This document shows positions 10,512 to 20,959 of a DNA stretch of 64,000 nt, piece after piece (position 1 is the stretch's first letter; every line of letters starts with the position of its first letter). The position numbers and the translations under genes are program-made. Origin of the DNA: Rikenellaceae bacterium (lineage in GTDB: Bacteria; Bacteroidota; Bacteroidia; Bacteroidales; Rikenellaceae); assembly GCA_015060015.1 (NCBI GenBank), contig SUZG01000002.1, forward strand, positions 1 to 64,000, given 5' to 3'. Below the pieces are notes generated by a model. That model saw only the letters and a list, made by a program, of their open reading frames with translations, did no database searches and was not told the origin of the DNA.

Positions 10512-10946
10512 ATGAAAAAATTGGGTATCGCCTGCGACCACGCAGGCTACGATATGAAGGAGTTTTTGGTGGGATACCTCTCATCAAAAGGCTATGAGAT
10601 GATTGATTTTGGTACGCACTCGGAGGAGAGCATCGACTACCCCGACTTTGGCCACGCCTTGGCGGAGGCTGTCGAGGCAGGCGAGGTTGAGCAGGGCATC
10701 GGCCTTTGCGGCTCTGGCGAGGGTATGGCAATGACACTCAACAAGCATCAGGGCATACGTGCCGGACTGTGCTGGAGTGAGGAGATTGCAGGACTTATCC
10801 GTCAGCATAACGACGCCAATGTGGTTGTTTTGCCGGCTCGCTTCATCTCAAACGACGAGGCTATCGCCATTGTCGATAAGTTCCTCGCAACGGACTTTGA
10901 GGGCGGTCGTCACATCCGCCGCGTGGAGAAGATTGCCTGCAAGTAA
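10512..10946 (+). CDS. rpiB: Ribose 5-phosphate isomerase B
   Basis: IACDHAGYDMKEFLVGYL, DFGTHSEESIDYPDFGHALAEAV, GLCGSGEGMAMTLNK. Confidence 0.95.
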   Translation: MKKLGIACDHAGYDMKEFLVGYLSSKGYEMIDFGTHSEESIDYPDFGHALAEAVEAGEVEQGIGLCGSGEGMAMTLNKHQGIRAGLCWSEEIAGLIRQHNDANVVVLPARFISNDEAIAIVDKFLATDFEGGRHIRRVEKIACK

Positions 10947-10962
10947 CCTTCTTTGGCACAAT

Positions 10963-11001
10963 AAAAGAGGTGTGTTGTTTAGCAAAACGACACACCTCTT
11001 T
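10963..11001. terminator. Terminator between rpiB and a convergent gene
   Basis: aaagaggtgtgt ... acacacctcttt. Confidence 0.75.
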
Positions 11002-11023
11002 GTTCATACGATATCACAACTAT

Positions 11024-11656
11024 CTAAAACATATAGGAAGCTCCGATATAAAAATTGCGATTTTTAATATCCAGTCCTTCGACATTCGAGATATCGACCA
11101 GACCCCAGTCGTAGCCTGCGAAGATGCGGTAGTGTTTGAACATACTCACTCCGGCACGCACACCCAAACCGAAATCAAAGCGTTTCAGATTATCACCGGA
11201 GAAAGCTTCCGGATTGCTTTTCGCCCCCGAAACAAAATACTTTTCGGTACCGAACAGACCTATACCGAAGTATGGGCCAAACGAGCCGAACACTCCGAAC
11301 CCACTCTCGCCAAAGGTGTAGTGATAGCCTATATGCATAGGAATCTCCAGATAGTAGGGACGAGATGAGACATTGACATACTTTTCATCCTTGAAACCCA
11401 TATATTCAGCACCCTTTGAACTTAATGTAGCCTCTGTATCGAAATACATTCCACGCAAAAGGAACGAGGCGTCCATCTCCATACGAAAACCGGCCTTAAA
11501 GCCGACTCGCGAATCGGTACTGACACCAAAACCGATGGCATCCATTGAATAGGTGCTGAAATTGGCTGCTCCGACGACGCCATAACGCAGTGTCTGTGCA
11601 GAGGCCATTGATGAGGTTATTACAGCAATAACCAACAGAGGTAAAAACTTTTTCAT
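11024..11656 (-). CDS. Outer-membrane beta-barrel (PorT-like) protein
   Basis: Signal peptide, alternating amphipathic strands, terminal aromatic ..FYIGASYMF. Confidence 0.75.
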   Translation of the reverse strand: MKKFLPLLVIAVITSSMASAQTLRYGVVGAANFSTYSMDAIGFGVSTDSRVGFKAGFRMEMDASFLLRGMYFDTEATLSSKGAEYMGFKDEKYVNVSSRPYYLEIPMHIGYHYTFGESGFGVFGSFGPYFGIGLFGTEKYFVSGAKSNPEAFSGDNLKRFDFGLGVRAGVSMFKHYRIFAGYDWGLVDISNVEGLDIKNRNFYIGASYMF

Positions 11657-11692
11657 AATATCAGTGTTTTAATATTTCACACGATATTATGC

Positions 11693-11730
11693 AAAAAAGA
11701 TGCGAGAATATATTTCCCGCATCTTTTTAC
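11693..11730 (-). terminator. Hairpin terminator aaaaagatgcgagaa...ttcccgcatcttttt
   Basis: Inverted repeat between two tandem beta-barrel genes. Confidence 0.6.
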
Positions 11731-11767
11731 TCTGTGCGAGGCCTCCGCCCCACTCTGACAGCCTCGT

Positions 11768-12418
11768 TTAGAACAAGAACGCTGTACCGATGTAGATATT
11801 CTTTGAACGATGCTTCAACTTGGTATCTGCCTCGGGAGATGTCTTGGCAACATTGATAAGGCCCTGATCAAAGCCTACAAAGAACTGCCATTTGTTCCAC
11901 AACTCAACGCCGAGATTATAGTTCAAACCGAAATCGAAACGCTTCAAAACCTGACCAAAAGCATCACTCTTAATCTTGTCATCACCTACCTTCGCAACGG
12001 TCTTGCCCAAAATACCCAAACCGAAGTAAGGACCAAGGCCGGCCATAATCTGTACACTCTCGGCAACGCGGAAACGATAACCAAAGTTAAGGGGTATCTC
12101 CAAGTAACCCAGATTGTTGTGTACTCCAGACCAAGAAGCACCCTTCAATGTATAAATGAACTTACCGTCAAGGTAGAAACCCCTTGCGATAATATCGGTA
12201 CAATCTCTCTCTGCCTTGATACCGGCCTGAAAACCTACGTGACAATCTGATGATGCACTCTTGACACCTCTCAACCACGAGAAATTAACTGATGCAGTAG
12301 GGCCCCAGCGGAACTCCTGTGCAGAAATAGTTGTCGCAACCAACAGAGCAACAACCGCTACTATAAACTTCTTCATTCTCTTTATTGTTTTTAGTTTTGT
12401 TATCTTTTGACAACACAA
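11768..12418 (-). CDS. Outer-membrane beta-barrel (PorT-like) protein; likely start is internal (MKKFIVAVVALL, ~12376)
   Basis: Signal peptide at MKKFIVAVVALLVATTISAQ, C-terminal ..IYIGTAFLF; similar layout to 11024..11656. Confidence 0.75.
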   Translation of the reverse strand: MCCQKITKLKTIKRMKKFIVAVVALLVATTISAQEFRWGPTASVNFSWLRGVKSASSDCHVGFQAGIKAERDCTDIIARGFYLDGKFIYTLKGASWSGVHNNLGYLEIPLNFGYRFRVAESVQIMAGLGPYFGLGILGKTVAKVGDDKIKSDAFGQVLKRFDFGLNYNLGVELWNKWQFFVGFDQGLINVAKTSPEADTKLKHRSKNIYIGTAFLF

Positions 12419-12542
12419 ATATAGTACTTTTTAACACACAAGCAAAAGAAAATGTAATTAACATAACATATCGGGGATATTTTTGCGAAAATTCATCACT
12501 ATTTTCGTATCTTTGCCTTTGGAAACATAAAAAACTGATACT

Positions 12543-13196
12543 ATGCGACGTATTATCTCTCCATCAATGCTATCGGCCGATTTCGGCAACCTTGAACGCG
12601 ACACCCTGATGATTGACCGCAGTGCGGCAGAGTGGGTACACATCGACGTTATGGATGGTGTTTTTGTGCCGAACATATCATTTGGATTCCCCGTAATGAA
12701 GCCTATCCGCAAGGCCACAAAAAAGGTTCTGGATGTGCATCTGATGATTGTTGAGCCGGAGAAATATGTTGCTCGTTTCGCCGAGGCAGGAGCCGACTAT
12801 GTTACGTTCCACTACGAAGCGACTACAGACATTCAGAAGTGCATCGACCTCACTCGCGAGGCGGGTGCAAAGGTGGGCATCTCGATAAAACCCGCCACGC
12901 CGGCATCTGTTCTGCGAGAGTGGTTGCCGCAATTAGACCTTGTGTTGGTAATGAGTGTCGAGCCGGGCTTTGGCGGACAGTCGTTTATGCCCAACTCCAT
13001 AGGCAAGTGCGAGGAGCTGACGGCAATGAAGCAGGAGATGGGCGTGGATACCATTATCGAGGTCGATGGAGGCATTTCGTCAAAAAATGCGGCTCTGCTC
13101 TTTAATGCAGGTGCCGAGGCTCTGGTCGCTGGAAGTGCTGTATTTGGAGCAGCAGACCCCGAAGCCGAAATTGTAAATATGATTAACGCAGAGTAG
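12543..13196 (+). CDS. rpe: Ribulose-phosphate 3-epimerase
   Basis: SPSMLSADFGNLERD, VHIDVMDGVFVPNISFGFPVM, VMSVEPGFGGQSF, EVDGGI. Confidence 0.96.
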   Translation: MRRIISPSMLSADFGNLERDTLMIDRSAAEWVHIDVMDGVFVPNISFGFPVMKPIRKATKKVLDVHLMIVEPEKYVARFAEAGADYVTFHYEATTDIQKCIDLTREAGAKVGISIKPATPASVLREWLPQLDLVLVMSVEPGFGGQSFMPNSIGKCEELTAMKQEMGVDTIIEVDGGISSKNAALLFNAGAEALVAGSAVFGAADPEAEIVNMINAE

Positions 13197-13197
13197 A

Positions 13198-15129
13198 GTG
13201 ATTTCATTAGATAACCTTACGGTCAGCTATGGCGGCTGGACGCTTTTTGACAACATATCGTTTCTCATAAACGAGAAGGACCGCATAGGTCTTGTCGGCA
13301 AAAACGGAGCCGGCAAGACTACCCTCCTACGCATCATCACAGGTGAGCAGCAACCCACCGAGGGTGCTGTTACGATAAATGGAGAATGTACCATTGGTTA
13401 CCTGCCGCAGCAGATGCGGGTGGCCGACACTACGACATTGAAGGCCGAGACCGAGAAGGCTTTTGACGAGGTGTTGCGTCTGGAAGCAGAGATTAACACT
13501 TTGACGGGCGAGATTTCGGAACGCACCGATTACGAGTCGGAGGAGTATGCCACACTGCTGCATCGCCTGAACGACGCACAGGACCACTACCACATTCTGG
13601 GTGGCGACACACGCGAGGCCGATATCGAAAAGACACTGCTCGGACTTGGTTTCAAGAGAGAGGATTTCGGTCGTGCAACGAGTGAGTTTTCGGGTGGCTG
13701 GCGTATGCGTATCGAGCTGGCAAAGTTGTTGTTACGGCGACCATCTATATTTTTACTTGATGAGCCGACCAACCACCTCGACATTGAGAGTATTCAGTGG
13801 TTGGAGGAGTATCTGCGAACATATAACGGTGCAGTGCTTTTGATATCACACGACCGTGCATTTCTGGATAATGTAACGACCCGCACCATAGAGCTTTCGC
13901 TGGGACATATCTACGACTATAAAGTTCCATACTCAAAGTTTGTTGAGTTACGTGCCGAACGTCGTCAGCAGCAGTTGGCTGCTTACGAAAATCAGCAGAA
14001 GCTCATCGAGAAGACCGAAGAGTTTATCGAAAAATTCCGTTATAAGCCAACAAAGAGTAATCAGGTGCAGTCGCGTATCAAGCAGCTGGAACGCCTTGAC
14101 CGCATCGAGGTTGAGGAGGAGGATTTGGCTACGCTGAATATTAAGTTTCCACCCGCACCCCGTTCCGGACAGATTGTAGCGGAGATTAAGGAGGTTGGCA
14201 AGTCGTTTGGCGAAAAGCGTATCTTCTCGGGTGCTGATTTCACAATCGAACGCGGTCAGAAGATTGCCCTTGTGGGTCGTAATGGCGAGGGCAAGACCAC
14301 TATGGCCCGTATGATTATCGGCGAGTTGGAGGCAACCGAGGGCAGCATAAAGATTGGAGCAAATGTGAATATCGGCTACTACGCCCAGAATCAGGACGAC
14401 CTGATGGATGGCGAGTTCACCGTATTCGACACGCTGGACAGAGTTGCCGTAGGCGATATCCGTACCCGTCTGCGTGACATTTTGGGTGCATTTCTGTTCC
14501 GCGGCGAGGATATTGACAAAAAGGTAAAGGTACTGTCGGGTGGCGAACGCAGTCGTCTGGCTATGGCACGCCTGATGCTGGAGCCTTACAACCTGCTCGT
14601 TCTCGACGAGCCTACCAACCATATGGATATGCGGTCAAAGGATATCCTTAAACGTGCCATACAGAAGTATGACGGCACGGTGATTGTCGTGTCGCACGAC
14701 CGAGATTTTTTGGATGGCATGGTGGACCGCATATATGAGTTCCGCGATGGGGGTGTCAAAGAGTACCTTGGCGGCATATACTACTTCCTTGAAAAACGCA
14801 AATTGGAGTCGTTGCAGGAGCTGGAACGCAAAGACAAGCCCACCACTACGGCATCCACTACCGCACCCTCGTCGGGCAAACTCTCCTACGAGCAACGCAA
14901 GGAGCAGGAGAAGCAGATGCGTAAAATTCGCAAAACGATAGAGGGCATCGAGGCGGAGTTGGCCTCTATTGAGCAGCAGATAGCCGTCTACGACGAAAAA
15001 TTTGCTACCGCTACGGAATACAACGAGGCGGACTATGCGGCATACAACGAGCTTAAAACACGCTATGACCACCAGATGCACGAGTGGGAGAAGGCGTGCT
15101 ATGAATTGGAATTGATTGAAGAGGGATAA
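13198..15129 (+). CDS. ABC-F family ATP-binding protein (GTG start)
   Basis: Two ABC cassettes: GKNGAGKTTLL/FSGGWRMRIELAKLLL and GRNGEGKTTMA/LSGGERSRLAMARLML; linker and C-terminal coiled coil. Confidence 0.93.
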   Translation: MISLDNLTVSYGGWTLFDNISFLINEKDRIGLVGKNGAGKTTLLRIITGEQQPTEGAVTINGECTIGYLPQQMRVADTTTLKAETEKAFDEVLRLEAEINTLTGEISERTDYESEEYATLLHRLNDAQDHYHILGGDTREADIEKTLLGLGFKREDFGRATSEFSGGWRMRIELAKLLLRRPSIFLLDEPTNHLDIESIQWLEEYLRTYNGAVLLISHDRAFLDNVTTRTIELSLGHIYDYKVPYSKFVELRAERRQQQLAAYENQQKLIEKTEEFIEKFRYKPTKSNQVQSRIKQLERLDRIEVEEEDLATLNIKFPPAPRSGQIVAEIKEVGKSFGEKRIFSGADFTIERGQKIALVGRNGEGKTTMARMIIGELEATEGSIKIGANVNIGYYAQNQDDLMDGEFTVFDTLDRVAVGDIRTRLRDILGAFLFRGEDIDKKVKVLSGGERSRLAMARLMLEPYNLLVLDEPTNHMDMRSKDILKRAIQKYDGTVIVVSHDRDFLDGMVDRIYEFRDGGVKEYLGGIYYFLEKRKLESLQELERKDKPTTTASTTAPSSGKLSYEQRKEQEKQMRKIRKTIEGIEAELASIEQQIAVYDEKFATATEYNEADYAAYNELKTRYDHQMHEWEKACYELELIEEG

Positions 15130-15250
15130 ACAAAAAAGCCGAGGAGTTTCACAACTGCCCGGCTTCGAGTGTTTAACTTATTAAATTACCATTATGGTAA
15201 AAATCAAAATCGTCACAAATATAGAAAGAAAATTAAAAATCCCCAAAACG

Positions 15251-15988
15251 ATGGAGAACAAAAATATAGTATTCGGTATTCGTCCCGTAGCCGAAGCGAT
15301 ACAATCTGGCAAACAAATCGAGAAACTCTACATCCGCAAGGGTGCCGAGGGTCAGTTGATGACCGAGCTACGCGACTTGGCATTCCGCCACCGCGTGCGT
15401 ATTCAGGAGGTACCTGTCGAGAAGCTGAACCGCCTTACCCGCCTCAATCATCAGGGCGTAGTGGCACAGATTGCACCTATCGAGTATGTCGAACTCGGCG
15501 ACATCATCGAACGTGTTCCCGAAGACGAGACACCTCTTATTGTACTGTTTGACGGCGTAACCGACGTGCGTAACTTCGGCGCTATCGCCCGTTCGGCAGA
15601 GTGTGCCGGCGCTCACGGACTTATCACACCGCTTAAAAACTCTGCCCCCGTCAATTCGGAGGCTATGCGTTCTTCGGCAGGTGCTTTGAACCGTATTCCC
15701 GTATGCCGTGTGGGCTCTATCCGCAACACACTAAAGGCTCTGCAAGCCGAAGGTTATCAGATTGTTGCCGCTACGGAGAAGAGTCGCAAGCTAATCTACG
15801 ATGCCGACCTTCGCCAGCCCACGGTGATTGTGATGGGTGCCGAGGATACAGGCATTTCGAAGGAGGTATTGAAACTCTGCAACGAGCAGGTGGCTATTCC
15901 TCTTATCGGCTCTATCGAGTCGTTAAATGTTTCGGCAGCGGCCGCTGTGATGCTCTTTGAAGTTGTCCGCCAACGCATAGGCGATTAA
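15251..15988 (+). CDS. rlmB: 23S rRNA (guanosine-2'-O-)-methyltransferase RlmB/TrmH family (ORF-track start 15194, preferred ATG 15251)
   Basis: FGIRPVAEAIQSGKQIEKLYI, DGVTDVRNFGAIARSAECAG, LIGSIESLNVSAAAAVMLFE SPOUT motifs. Confidence 0.92.
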   Translation: MENKNIVFGIRPVAEAIQSGKQIEKLYIRKGAEGQLMTELRDLAFRHRVRIQEVPVEKLNRLTRLNHQGVVAQIAPIEYVELGDIIERVPEDETPLIVLFDGVTDVRNFGAIARSAECAGAHGLITPLKNSAPVNSEAMRSSAGALNRIPVCRVGSIRNTLKALQAEGYQIVAATEKSRKLIYDADLRQPTVIVMGAEDTGISKEVLKLCNEQVAIPLIGSIESLNVSAAAAVMLFEVVRQRIGD

Positions 15989-15989
15989 G

Positions 15990-16547
15990 ATGAAATCGAC
16001 CGCTATCCACCCCACTTTGGGTGAGATTACCATATCCCGCACCCGTCGTTCGCGACGCATAACACTCAGCGTGCGACCTTCGGGCGAGGTGCGGCTATCT
16101 TTCCCGCCCTATGTTTCACAGCGTAGGGCGTTGGAGTTTTTGGAGAGTAAGCGAGAGTGGATATTGCGTGCCAAAGCGAAATATGCCGCACGCGAATCGC
16201 AACCCACCCTCTCGGCCGAAGATATTGAACGGCTGCGAGCCGAGGCAAAGGCCTACCTTCCGGCCCGCACCGAGGAGTTGGCTCGGCTTTTGGGTTTGCG
16301 ATACGGGAAGGTAACGATTCGTGCGACCCGTTCAAAATGGGGCTCCTGCACGGCACAGAACAACATTTCGTTGAGTCTGTTTCTGATGAATCTGCCGCCC
16401 CACCTTCGCGACTATGTTATCGTACACGAGCTATGTCACACGGTGCATCACAATCACTCCGCAGAGTTTCACGCCTTGGTGGATAAGTTGCTCGGTGGCA
16501 AAGAAAAAGTCCTCGCAAAGGAGTTGAGAGGATATTCAACAAGATAG
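15990..16547 (+). CDS. YgjP-like (DUF45) M48-type metallopeptidase
   Basis: WGSCTAQNNISLSLFLMNLPPHLRDYVIVHELCHTVHHNHSAEFH. Confidence 0.9.
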   Translation: MKSTAIHPTLGEITISRTRRSRRITLSVRPSGEVRLSFPPYVSQRRALEFLESKREWILRAKAKYAARESQPTLSAEDIERLRAEAKAYLPARTEELARLLGLRYGKVTIRATRSKWGSCTAQNNISLSLFLMNLPPHLRDYVIVHELCHTVHHNHSAEFHALVDKLLGGKEKVLAKELRGYSTR

Positions 16548-16580
16548 AAAAAGGCTTGGAGTTGTTCCAAGCCTTTTTCT
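16548..16580. terminator. Terminator aaaaaggcttgga-gttg-ttccaagccttttt
   Basis: Perfect stem with A/T tracts between convergent genes. Confidence 0.8.
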
Positions 16581-16597
16581 ATTTATCGCGTCTATTT

Positions 16598-17926
16598 TTA
16601 CCATCTGCGTTGACGCTGACGGCGACGGCGTACTTTGCGAGCAATACCCACAACAAGCAACACGCCAAAGACCACAAGAATAAAGATTACCATTCCGTTG
16701 TTGAGGTTATCGCCCTTAACTCTCGACCACATCTCCAACAGATTGGCCGTACGCGGACCACTATCATGCATCATTGCACAGCGGTCAATGACACTCTTGT
16801 CGGGATACAATGCAGGGTTGAGAACAACGCTATCTGCCCCCTCTCCAAAGAAATACTCCACATCAAGAGGCTCCTCAAAGCCCGACTCAACAGCCGACTC
16901 CGACATATACTCCATAACCTCGGGTGTGCCGATAACACTCACATAGCCAATCTCCTCCATATTACGGATAGCGTTCTCGGACTTGCACATAAAGTTGATG
17001 AAATATGACGCAGCCTTCGGATTCTTGGCATATTTTGGAATAACCCAGCCGTCAAACCATACGATACTACCCTCTTCCGGAACGACATAATCCAACTCCA
17101 CGCCGACAGCCTCCGCCTCATCAATAGCCCACACAGCATCACCACTCCACGATAGATTCAGCCACGCCTTCTCCTTGGTCATAATCTCCTTACCGAAGTC
17201 AGCCTCCCAGCCGGCAACATAGGGCTTCGCCTTTTTCAGCAGACCCTCGACCAACGCGATAGACTCGTCCGACGAGTCATACATCAGCGAGTCAAGCGTA
17301 ACTTCGCCCGATGTCAGCTCCTCCTGCTTGGCATAGATCAGCAATGGACAATATACATCGCGAAAAGCATCCTTGATAAGCAGTTTTTTCGAAAATTTGG
17401 GATTCCACAAAGCACTCCACGAACTCACCTCCTCACGAGTGACATACTTCGGGTTATACAAAAAGCCCGTAGTACCCCACATATAGCCGACAGCATAGTC
17501 GTTGGCATCCTTACCACTGCCGTCAATCTTGTTGAACACCTCGTGGATATAGGGCGATACATTACCCAAGTAGTTGGGGGTAGAGCCGAAATCCTTGTTG
17601 ATGGGCAACAGTAAATCATTTCGCAGCATACGTTCAATGATATACTCCGAGGGACAAACGACATCGAAATCCTCCTTGCCGCGTTCAATCTTGGCAAGCA
17701 TAATTTCGTTGATATCAAACAATTGATATACGACCTCGACCTTCTCGCCTGTCTGCTCGAAGTACCACTCCTCGAACTCCGAGAGCAACTCCTCGTCGAT
17801 ATAGTCGGCCCAGTTATAGACCTTCAATATCTCCTTGCGGCTATCGTCCACCCCGCAGCCCGACAAACCCAGCAAAACGAGGCACAAAGCCACAACAATC
17901 TCCGCTATGAAATAAAGTCTTTTCAT
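16598..17926 (-). CDS. potD: Spermidine/putrescine ABC transporter substrate-binding lipoprotein with C-terminal TM segment
   Basis: Lipobox LSGCG; KVYNWADYIDEELLSEFE; C-terminus GMVIFILVVFGVLLVVGIARKVRRRRQRQRRW. Confidence 0.88.
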   Translation of the reverse strand: MKRLYFIAEIVVALCLVLLGLSGCGVDDSRKEILKVYNWADYIDEELLSEFEEWYFEQTGEKVEVVYQLFDINEIMLAKIERGKEDFDVVCPSEYIIERMLRNDLLLPINKDFGSTPNYLGNVSPYIHEVFNKIDGSGKDANDYAVGYMWGTTGFLYNPKYVTREEVSSWSALWNPKFSKKLLIKDAFRDVYCPLLIYAKQEELTSGEVTLDSLMYDSSDESIALVEGLLKKAKPYVAGWEADFGKEIMTKEKAWLNLSWSGDAVWAIDEAEAVGVELDYVVPEEGSIVWFDGWVIPKYAKNPKAASYFINFMCKSENAIRNMEEIGYVSVIGTPEVMEYMSESAVESGFEEPLDVEYFFGEGADSVVLNPALYPDKSVIDRCAMMHDSGPRTANLLEMWSRVKGDNLNNGMVIFILVVFGVLLVVGIARKVRRRRQRQRRW

Positions 17927-18726
17927 CGTACACTCTCCTCCTTACGGCGGTTACGCTCGGCACGGATATTTATCACGACGAGCAGCAACAGCACAGTTGC
18001 AAAAATAATTGTCGAAAGCGGACGCAACTCGGGAGTAAGACCACCCTTACGTGCGTCGGCATAGATATAGGTCGAAAGAGTCTCCAAGCCCTCCGTTCCG
18101 ATGGTGAAAATCGTAACGGCGAAATCGTCAATTGACAAAGTGAATGCCAAGATAAAACCACTGATCATTCCGGGCTTAATCTCCGGGATAAGCACCTTAC
18201 GCAGTGCCTGAAAAGGAGTAGCACCCAAGTCCAGTGCCGCCTCAAAGATATTGGGATTCATCTGCTGCAAACGCGGCAGGACACACAACACCACATAGGG
18301 CGTACAGAATGTGATATGGGCCAGAATAACGGTTGTATAACCCTGCGAGATACCCAGACTGACAAACAACAGGAACAGCGAGATACCTGTAATGATGTCG
18401 GGATTGAGCATCGGAATATTATTCAGCGTATTTATCACCGTCTTCTTATGGCCACGCAAGCGGTCAATACCGATAGCCGCCACACTACCCAAAAGAGTAG
18501 ATACGGCCGCCGAGATAAGGGCAATAATCAGCGTATTCTCGATAGCGTGTACCAACGAGTGATGTGCCCCACTCTGGAACAGCGAGGTATAGAGTTTTGT
18601 AGAGAATCCGGTCCAGTTACCCAGCACCTTTGCCTCGGTGAAAGAGAAGATGCCGATGATGATAATCGGAGCATAGAGCAGTGCCAACAGCAGCCACAGA
18701 TATGATTGAGCCAAAAACTTTTTCAT
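17923..18726 (-). CDS. potC: Spermidine/putrescine ABC transporter permease PotC
   Basis: Six-TM permease; EAA-loop EAALDLGATPFQALRKVLIPEIKPGMISG; between potB and potD. Confidence 0.93.
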   Translation of the reverse strand: MKKFLAQSYLWLLLALLYAPIIIIGIFSFTEAKVLGNWTGFSTKLYTSLFQSGAHHSLVHAIENTLIIALISAAVSTLLGSVAAIGIDRLRGHKKTVINTLNNIPMLNPDIITGISLFLLFVSLGISQGYTTVILAHITFCTPYVVLCVLPRLQQMNPNIFEAALDLGATPFQALRKVLIPEIKPGMISGFILAFTLSIDDFAVTIFTIGTEGLETLSTYIYADARKGGLTPELRPLSTIIFATVLLLLVVINIRAERNRRKEESVR

Positions 18727-19526
18727 CAGATGATTCCTCCCTCGTTAGATGCTCTCTCCTCATCGCTGTCGCTGAAAAGGTCGGTAGCAAAGATTATCAC
18801 AAGCATAATAAGCGACAGAGCCGCACCGTAGTTCCACATACCGTTGTTGATATTCTCCTGAATGGTCGTACCAAACAATTTGATGTTGTTCATCGTCAAA
18901 AGCTCGGCAATGGCAAAGGTCGAGATTGTGGGCATAAAGACCATCATAATACCCGACATCACGCCCGGCATAGAGAGTGGCAACACAACCTTCAGGAAGA
19001 CCGTCACGGGGTTTGCACCCAAGTCCTGTGCAGCCTCGATATAACTGTGGTCCATCTTTGACATAGTGTTGTAGATGGGATAAATCATAAAGGGCAGGAA
19101 GTTATAGACCATACCGAAAATCAAGGCACCCTCGCCCAGTGGCAGATGCATAAAGTCAAACAGAGCCACCGTAGCCAGCGTGCGGACCAAAATATTTATC
19201 CACATCGGAAGGATGAACAGCACAACCATAACCCTTGAACGGCACAAAGACCTATTACTCAAAATATAGGCCGCAGGATAGCCCAACACGATACACAGAA
19301 TGGTGGTAATGATGGCTATACCGATAGAATAGACAAATGTATTTGCTGCCTCGGGATTAGAGATAAACTTCGAGAAGTTATCGAAGGTAAATCGTCCCGC
19401 CTCATCCTGAAAGGCATAGATGCCAATCAAGATAAGTGGCAACACAACAAACACCAGCAGGAAGATGAAGTATGGCAAACTCCAACTGCTGCGTTTCATA
19501 AACAACTTAAACAACCCTTTCATCAC
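18726..19526 (-). CDS. potB: Spermidine/putrescine ABC transporter permease PotB
   Basis: EAAQDLGANPVTVFLKVVLPLSMPGVMSG EAA loop; adjacent to potA and potC. Confidence 0.93.
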   Translation of the reverse strand: MMKGLFKLFMKRSSWSLPYFIFLLVFVVLPLILIGIYAFQDEAGRFTFDNFSKFISNPEAANTFVYSIGIAIITTILCIVLGYPAAYILSNRSLCRSRVMVVLFILPMWINILVRTLATVALFDFMHLPLGEGALIFGMVYNFLPFMIYPIYNTMSKMDHSYIEAAQDLGANPVTVFLKVVLPLSMPGVMSGIMMVFMPTISTFAIAELLTMNNIKLFGTTIQENINNGMWNYGAALSLIMLVIIFATDLFSDSDEERASNEGGII

Positions 19527-19544
19527 TTACTCATTGTTAAGCCG

Positions 19545-20927
19545 TTACACTCTTTTGATACGAATATCATCAGGCTGAATACGAATACCGACAATATCTC
19601 TGTCGTCCCACACATCGTGAGTATCGACATAGATGTTATCGTCGTTCTCGGTACGCACCGTCAGGTGGTAGTGGTCGCCCTTGTAGAGGATAAAGCGGAC
19701 ATCGCCCATCAGAGTTCCGTCCTCCTTGTTATCCATCAACTCAACCTTCTCGAAATCGACCTCAACCACAACCTTCTCGCCACCCTCAACGCCTTCAACC
19801 TCGTTGCAGACGAACGATGTGCCGAGAATCTCGACGTGGGTTGAGTCGGCCATCACTCCCTCGAAAGTATTGCAAACACGTTCCTTACGCATAACGTGGA
19901 TATCCGAAGGCTTGATAATCATACTGACGGTCTGCCCCACCTCAAAGGCGTTGTAGTCCTGAATCATTATCTCGTAGCCGTCGGGAGTAAGCACCGTCAT
20001 CTCGTAATGCACGCCCTTGAATATGCACGACTGCACCACGCCATCAAACTGACCCGAATCGGTCTGTGCCATAATATATACATCCTCGGGGCGGATAACT
20101 ACATCGACAGGCACATTCTCGCCGAAGCCCTCATCGACACACTCAAACGTCTTGCCCATAAACTCCACAACCTTGTCGCGAATCATCTTGCCGTTGAGGA
20201 TATTACTCTCGCCGATAAAATCAGCCACAAACGAATTGACAGGCTCGTTATATATGTCGGTCGGTGTTCCAATCTGCTGCACCTTACCCTCACTCATTAC
20301 AACAATAGTATCACTCAGTGTAAGAGCCTCCTCCTGATCGTGAGTTACATATACGAAAGTGATACCCAGCGTTTTGTGCATATCTTTAAGCTCCATCTGC
20401 ATATCCTTACGCATCTTCAAGTCAAGAGCCGCCAAAGGCTCGTCCAGTAGCAACACCTGCGGACGATTGATAATAGCACGGGCAATGGCTACACGCTGCT
20501 GCTGACCTCCCGAGAGGGAATTTACATCACGCCACTCATAGTCGGTCATACCCACCATCTTCAACGCTTTACGCACGCGAGTCTCAATCTCATCAGGCTT
20601 AACTTTCTTCAACTTCAAGCCAAAAGCAATATTATCATAGACGTTAAGATGTGGAAACAGAGCATAACGCTGGAATACCGTATTCACGGGTCTTTCGTGT
20701 GGAGGCACATCGGTTATATCCTCGCCGGCAATGCGGATTTCACCCTCATCGGCATTACCGAAACCGGCCAAGATACGCAACAATGTGGTCTTACCACAAC
20801 CCGAAGGGCCCAGAATGGTTACAAACTCGCCCTTCTTAACATACAAACTGACATCATCCAATACAGTTTTATCGCCAAAACTCTTTGATATATGGCCAAG
20901 CTCGATGATGAAATTTGAATTGTTCAT
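19545..20927 (-). CDS. potA: Spermidine/putrescine ABC transporter ATP-binding protein PotA, extended C-terminus
   Basis: [44 protein letters not shown]; two TOBE-like repeats. Confidence 0.95.
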   Translation of the reverse strand: MNNSNFIIELGHISKSFGDKTVLDDVSLYVKKGEFVTILGPSGCGKTTLLRILAGFGNADEGEIRIAGEDITDVPPHERPVNTVFQRYALFPHLNVYDNIAFGLKLKKVKPDEIETRVRKALKMVGMTDYEWRDVNSLSGGQQQRVAIARAIINRPQVLLLDEPLAALDLKMRKDMQMELKDMHKTLGITFVYVTHDQEEALTLSDTIVVMSEGKVQQIGTPTDIYNEPVNSFVADFIGESNILNGKMIRDKVVEFMGKTFECVDEGFGENVPVDVVIRPEDVYIMAQTDSGQFDGVVQSCIFKGVHYEMTVLTPDGYEIMIQDYNAFEVGQTVSMIIKPSDIHVMRKERVCNTFEGVMADSTHVEILGTSFVCNEVEGVEGGEKVVVEVDFEKVELMDNKEDGTLMGDVRFILYKGDHYHLTVRTENDDNIYVDTHDVWDDRDIVGIRIQPDDIRIKRV

Positions 20928-20959
20928 TTCCTTTTTATATAAAATGGGTTAAAAAAATT

